Source: Pedobacter sp. Leaf250
Lineage (GTDB): Bacteria > Bacteroidota > Bacteroidia > Sphingobacteriales > Sphingobacteriaceae
Assembly (NCBI RefSeq): GCF_920984735.1
Contig: NZ_CAKLBU010000004.1
Coordinates: forward strand, 207,470 to 271,469
Direction of reading: 5' to 3'
DNA length: 64,000 nt
Below, piece by piece: positions 60,430 through 64,000 of the stretch. The notes below the pieces were generated by a model. The model made no database searches and was not told the DNA's origin. It saw only the letters and a list, made by a program, of their open reading frames with translations. The position numbers were made by a program, and so were the translations under genes. Position 1 is the first letter of the stretch. Each line of letters begins with the position of its first letter.

Positions 60430-62432
60430 TGGATCAATTATTTAACCGAAAATATATCGTTCAAGGATTATTTATTGTAATCGCCCTTATTTTACTAGGG
60501 AAATTATTTTATATCCAGATCATTAGCGATGCTGCTTTCGTTTCTGCAGAAAGTAACGTTTTGCGCAAAATTTATAAATATCCTGCCCGAGGTGCAATTT
60601 TAGATCGCAATGGGAAAGTGATAGTTCAAAATGAGCCTGTTTACGATTTGATGGTTACTCCAACCGAGGTTAAAGCATTTGATACACTTGCTTTGGCACA
60701 AGCCTTGGAAATTTCCGTTGATGATGTTCGAAAAAATTTACGTAAAGCCAGGGGAAAATCCACCTATCAATCTACTCCATTTTTAAAGCAGATTTCTGTT
60801 CAGAGTTATGCCCGTTTACAGGAAATTCTTTACCGTTTTCCTGGCTTTAGAACGCAGGATAGAACCATCAGGCATTATCCTGATAGTGTTGGCGGACAGC
60901 TTTTTGGTTTTGTAAAAGAGGTGGATAGTGCAGATATTGCCAAATCGGAAGGTTTCTACCGACCAGGAGATTATAAGGGTAAAAGTGGAATCGAACGTTC
61001 TTACGAAGATATTTTAAGAGGCGAAAAGGGTGTTGTAAATACAGTTTACGATGTGCACAATACGCCTCAGGGAAGTTATGCCGATGGCAAATATGATATT
61101 AATGCCGTTTCTGGTGAGCGCTTAATTTCGGGCATTGATATGCGGATTCAAAAACTCGGGGAAGAGTTAATGATGAATAAAGTGGGAGCAGTTGTGGCCA
61201 TTGAGCCCGCCACAGGCGAAGTGCTGGCTTTTATCAGCAGCCCAGGTTATGATCCCAACTTATTAGTGGGAAGAAGCCAGGGGAACAACTACATGAGTTT
61301 AATCGGAAATCCCTATAAACCCTCTATGGTTCGGCCTATTCAGGGTAGATATCCCCCAGGATCTTCATTTAAGCCAATTGATGCACTGCTTGGTTTGCAG
61401 GAAGGTGTAATTGATGTTAATACCACATTCAACTGTCCGGGTTATTACATGGCCGGAAATCATAAGGTAAAATGCGAACACGTTGATGGAAATATCAGTA
61501 TGCGTAGAGGCATTGCCAGATCATGTAACACTTATTTTTGTCACGTATTTCAAAAGTTGATTACCAGAAATGGCATGAAAAACCAGCGTCAAACCTATCA
61601 GGATTGGCGTGATAAAATTGCAAAATTTGGTTTTGGTGAGAAACTGGATATCGATTTACCTTTCGAAAAAGCTGGATATTTTTACAATTCCGATCACTAC
61701 GATAAAATTTACAATAACCGCTGGGGCTACACTACGGTGATTTCTCAAGCCATTGGCCAGGGAGAAATTACGGCCACACCATTACAGATTGCCAATGCAA
61801 TGGCCATTATTGCCAATCGGGGTTACTATATCAAACCTCATTTAATTAGAGCAATGGGCGATAAAATTAAAAAGGAATATGTTGATAAAAATTACGTAGG
61901 CATAGATACAAAGCATTTCGAACCGGTAATTGATGGCATGCAGGATTGTGTGAACAGTCCGTGGGGAACAGCAATTTTATCAAGAATTCCTGATGTAGTG
62001 CTTTGCGGCAAAACTGGTACGGTACAAAATCCACACGGGAAAAACCACTCGGTGTTTATTGGTTTTGCGCCGCGTGACAATCCTAAAATCGCCATTGCTG
62101 TAATTGTAGAAAATGCAGGTTTTGGAAGTACCTATGCTGCTCCAATTGCCAGTTACATGATCGAAAAGTATTTAAAAGGAACGGTTACGGGATCGAGGGC
62201 TGCACAAGTAGAATGGATGAAAAATCAAAATCTTTTGCCTGTATTAAAAGATAAAACAAAACCTGTAAAAGCCATTACCAAGGCCGATAGTTTATTGATT
62301 CAAAAAGCCGATTCAACCAAAAAAGTTAAGGATAGCTTAAGAATAAGATCTGCAACCATAAAGCAAAGTGTTGCCACTAAGCCAAAGCCAAATAAAACAG
62401 TTCAGTTAGAAAAACCTGTAACCGAAAAATAA
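60429..62432 (+). CDS. mrdA: Penicillin-binding protein 2
   Basis: A 667-residue class B transpeptidase for lateral wall growth. An N-terminal membrane anchor (about residues 9-29) is followed by a dimerisation/pedestal region (ARGAILDRNGKVIVQNEPVYDL split near residue 53) and the transpeptidase domain: SXXK is PPGSSFKPIDALL near 310, SXN is SCNTYF near 365 and KTG is CGKTGTVQNP near 526. Beyond residue 610 a Lys/Thr/Ser-rich tail (IKQSVATKPKPNKTVQLEK) appears disordered. One base separates it from rodA. Confidence 0.95.
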   Translation: MDQLFNRKYIVQGLFIVIALILLGKLFYIQIISDAAFVSAESNVLRKIYKYPARGAILDRNGKVIVQNEPVYDLMVTPTEVKAFDTLALAQALEISVDDVRKNLRKARGKSTYQSTPFLKQISVQSYARLQEILYRFPGFRTQDRTIRHYPDSVGGQLFGFVKEVDSADIAKSEGFYRPGDYKGKSGIERSYEDILRGEKGVVNTVYDVHNTPQGSYADGKYDINAVSGERLISGIDMRIQKLGEELMMNKVGAVVAIEPATGEVLAFISSPGYDPNLLVGRSQGNNYMSLIGNPYKPSMVRPIQGRYPPGSSFKPIDALLGLQEGVIDVNTTFNCPGYYMAGNHKVKCEHVDGNISMRRGIARSCNTYFCHVFQKLITRNGMKNQRQTYQDWRDKIAKFGFGEKLDIDLPFEKAGYFYNSDHYDKIYNNRWGYTTVISQAIGQGEITATPLQIANAMAIIANRGYYIKPHLIRAMGDKIKKEYVDKNYVGIDTKHFEPVIDGMQDCVNSPWGTAILSRIPDVVLCGKTGTVQNPHGKNHSVFIGFAPRDNPKIAIAVIVENAGFGSTYAAPIASYMIEKYLKGTVTGSRAAQVEWMKNQNLLPVLKDKTKPVKAITKADSLLIQKADSTKKVKDSLRIRSATIKQSVATKPKPNKTVQLEKPVTEK

Positions 62433-62433
62433 G

Positions 62434-63699
62434 ATGCAGCAACAACAGGGAAACCGTTTCTTTTTTAATGTAGATTGGATTACCGTTTTAATCTATATCG
62501 CCCTGTGTACCATTGGTTTTGTTAATATTTATGCTTCAATATATAATCCAGATAAAGCTGGTGTTTTTGATTTTACAAGCAGTTATGGCAAACAGCTTAT
62601 TTATGTAATTTCAGGATTAATTTTGGGCTTATCCATTTTATTATTCGATGGAAGGCTTTTTAATGTTTTCTCCCCATTCATTTATGGGGGTACTTTGGTA
62701 TTGCTCCTTGCGGTATTGGTGATTGGAAACAAAGTTGCGGGTAATCAGGCCTGGATTGCCATAGGATCATTTAAATTGCAGCCAGCTGAATTTGCCAAAT
62801 TTGGTACCGCTTTATTATTGGCCCGCTATGTTGGAAGTTTTAATCCCAAATTCAGGGATTTTAAATCCATTGCAATTGCTGCCTTAATTGTGGGCGCACC
62901 ACTGCTGTTGATTATGCTTCAACCTGATACCGGTTCAGCACTCGTTTTCCTTGCCTTTATGTTCCCCCTTTACCGTGAAGGTTTATCGGGTTATTTTCTG
63001 CTGATTTTTTTAGGGATGATTGTGTTATTCGTAGCCGATTTTCTCGTTCCCACTTGGATATTGATCACGATTATAACCGTAATTGCAGGACTTTTCATTT
63101 ACAACAACCGCAGGAAACAGAAAATTATCTTCTCTACAATTTTAGTTACAATTTTTGCCATAGGTTATCTTTTTCTAATCAAAGTAGCTTACGAAAAAGT
63201 GTTGGCGCCACACCAGAGAAGCCGCATTGAACTGATGCTAGGCTTAAAGACAGATAACAGAGGTGCAGGTTACAATGTTATTCAATCACAAATAGCTATT
63301 GGGTCGGGACAGGTTACAGGTCGTGGCTTTTTAGAAGGTACACAAACCAAATACGGTTATGTACCCGAACAAAGTACCGATTTTATTTTTTCGACCATTG
63401 GTGAAGAATGGGGCTTTTTAGGTTGTGCCGTAGTAATTGGTTTATATAGTTTTTTACTACTGAGGTTAATTAACCTGGCAGAAAGACAGAGATCTACTTT
63501 CTCTAGAGTGTATGGTTATAGTGTGGCTTGCATTCTTTTCTTCCACGTTTTCATTAATATTGGAATGACCATTGGCATTATTCCAGTTATTGGCATTCCA
63601 CTGCCTTTAATCAGTTATGGAGGTTCATCACTCTGGAGTTTTACAATTCTGCTGTTTATCTTTTTGAAACTGGATTCGAATAGAATGGGATTTTTTTAG
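62434..63699 (+). CDS. rodA: Peptidoglycan glycosyltransferase RodA
   Basis: A 421-residue SEDS-family polytopic enzyme that polymerises lipid II together with PBP2. Family signatures are the WIAIGSFKLQPAEFAK segment near residue 108, QPDTGSALVFLAFMFPLYREG near 165, ATQTKYGYVPEQSTDFIF-like EGTQTKYGYVPEQSTDF near 305, and PVIGIPLPLISYGGSSL near 387. The fifth gene of the elongasome operon; a short repeat fragment follows. Confidence 0.95.
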   Translation: MQQQQGNRFFFNVDWITVLIYIALCTIGFVNIYASIYNPDKAGVFDFTSSYGKQLIYVISGLILGLSILLFDGRLFNVFSPFIYGGTLVLLLAVLVIGNKVAGNQAWIAIGSFKLQPAEFAKFGTALLLARYVGSFNPKFRDFKSIAIAALIVGAPLLLIMLQPDTGSALVFLAFMFPLYREGLSGYFLLIFLGMIVLFVADFLVPTWILITIITVIAGLFIYNNRRKQKIIFSTILVTIFAIGYLFLIKVAYEKVLAPHQRSRIELMLGLKTDNRGAGYNVIQSQIAIGSGQVTGRGFLEGTQTKYGYVPEQSTDFIFSTIGEEWGFLGCAVVIGLYSFLLLRLINLAERQRSTFSRVYGYSVACILFFHVFINIGMTIGIIPVIGIPLPLISYGGSSLWSFTILLFIFLKLDSNRMGFF

Positions 63700-63762
63700 A
63701 GGCAAGGAGTTGTTAGTGGAGATTGCAATCTTGATTAACCTCGTTAATTGGAACAAGAAAAA

Positions 63763-63803
63763 TGAGATTGCCACAGCTGATGAAGGATCAGCTTCGCAAT
63801 GAC
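63763..63803. repeat. REP-like fragment after rodA
   Basis: GAGATTGCCACAGCTGATGA (63764-63783) followed by TCAGCTTCGCAATGACGAG belongs to the GTCATTGCGAAG family, with the internal inverted words CAGCTGATGA/GGATCAGCTT. No poly-T follows. Confidence 0.5.
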
Positions 63804-63907
63804 GAGTTCGAGGCGGATTTGTGGATTAACTCTAATTTCCACAACACCAACCATGAACGCCAACTATGAACGGTCGTCATCCTACCATTGACGTTACTTT
63901 CAACTAT

Positions 63908-64000
63908 CTATAATTCAATTAATTGCATTTTTAGTTCATTTGCTTTTTTATGAAGAAACATGATTTGCTGCTGTTTGATTTTTTCTTCATATTTTGCTAT
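63908..64000 (-). CDS. C-terminal end of a truncated gene at the window edge
   Basis: The minus strand is open from the edge for 30 codons, IAKYEEKIKQQQIMFLHKKA then NELKMQLIEL, ending at TAG (63910-63908). The sequence is helical and charged, like a coiled-coil tail. The rest lies outside the window, so no function can be assigned. Confidence 0.5.
   Translation of the reverse strand: MAKYEEKIKQQQIMFLHKKANELKMQLIEL

Overview
The window looks like chromosome from a Bacteroidota bacterium of the Sphingobacteriaceae, most likely Pedobacter or a close relative. The evidence is low GC, many promoters with the Bacteroidota -7 element TAnnTTTG, a TonB receptor with a carboxypeptidase-like N-terminal domain, an FadL-type porin, GLPGLI and DUF4136 secreted proteins, an rpsU gene with an exceptionally strong Shine-Dalgarno sequence, and the housekeeping gene contents. 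No phage, plasmid, IS transposase or CRISPR array was found. Most of the window is core genome; the accessory interest lies in small operons, RNA genes, operators and dispersed repeats.

Layout. 0-11 kb: EcsC-like protein, S4 RNA-binding protein, dapD, a glycosyltransferase, tsaC-type gene, cca, miaA, then an SGNH hydrolase/FadL pair and a DUF3467 protein. 11.2-25.3 kb (minus strand): a broken small membrane-protein gene, then rpoC, rpoB, rplL, rplJ, rplA, rplK, nusG, secE, tRNA-Trp, tuf and a tRNA cluster (Thr, Gly, Tyr, Thr). 25.4-33 kb: hpf, a Xer recombinase, rpsU, an acyl-CoA dehydrogenase, a helix-hairpin-helix protein, a two-domain acyltransferase resembling ornithine-lipid synthase OlsF, a GNAT and a candidate small RNA. 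33-40.4 kb: a transglutaminase-like secreted protein, small unknown proteins, and a TonB receptor with a beta-helix lipoprotein. Upstream of the last two genes lie direct repeats with an exact 11-bp period. 40.7-45.7 kb: rny, a strong 6S RNA candidate, zapA, a coiled-coil protein and pheT. 46.1-49.5 kb: a tight five-gene minus-strand cluster (secreted EEP-family phosphohydrolase, divergent Lgt-like membrane protein, MJ0619/Tes-like radical SAM enzyme, two paralogous small membrane proteins). 49.7-57.5 kb: radC, rpsT, purN, a GLPGLI plus PNGase F-like protein, an MscS channel and purH. 58-63.7 kb: the complete rod-shape operon mreB-mreC-mreD-mrdA-rodA. Truncated genes sit at both edges.

How the genes fit together. 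Three groups are classical: transcription/translation (RNA polymerase, ribosomal proteins, EF-Tu, tRNAs), tRNA maturation (cca, miaA, tsaC) and the elongasome. The most promising unexplained pieces are the 46-49.5 kb cluster, whose families point to membrane-lipid chemistry, and the 34-40 kb group, where PhoB-like 11-bp repeat operators appear to define a small regulon. Several dispersed structured repeats are also visible: a roughly 140-bp folded element present twice, intercistronic imperfect palindromes, a 7-bp telomere-like array and REP-like sequences.
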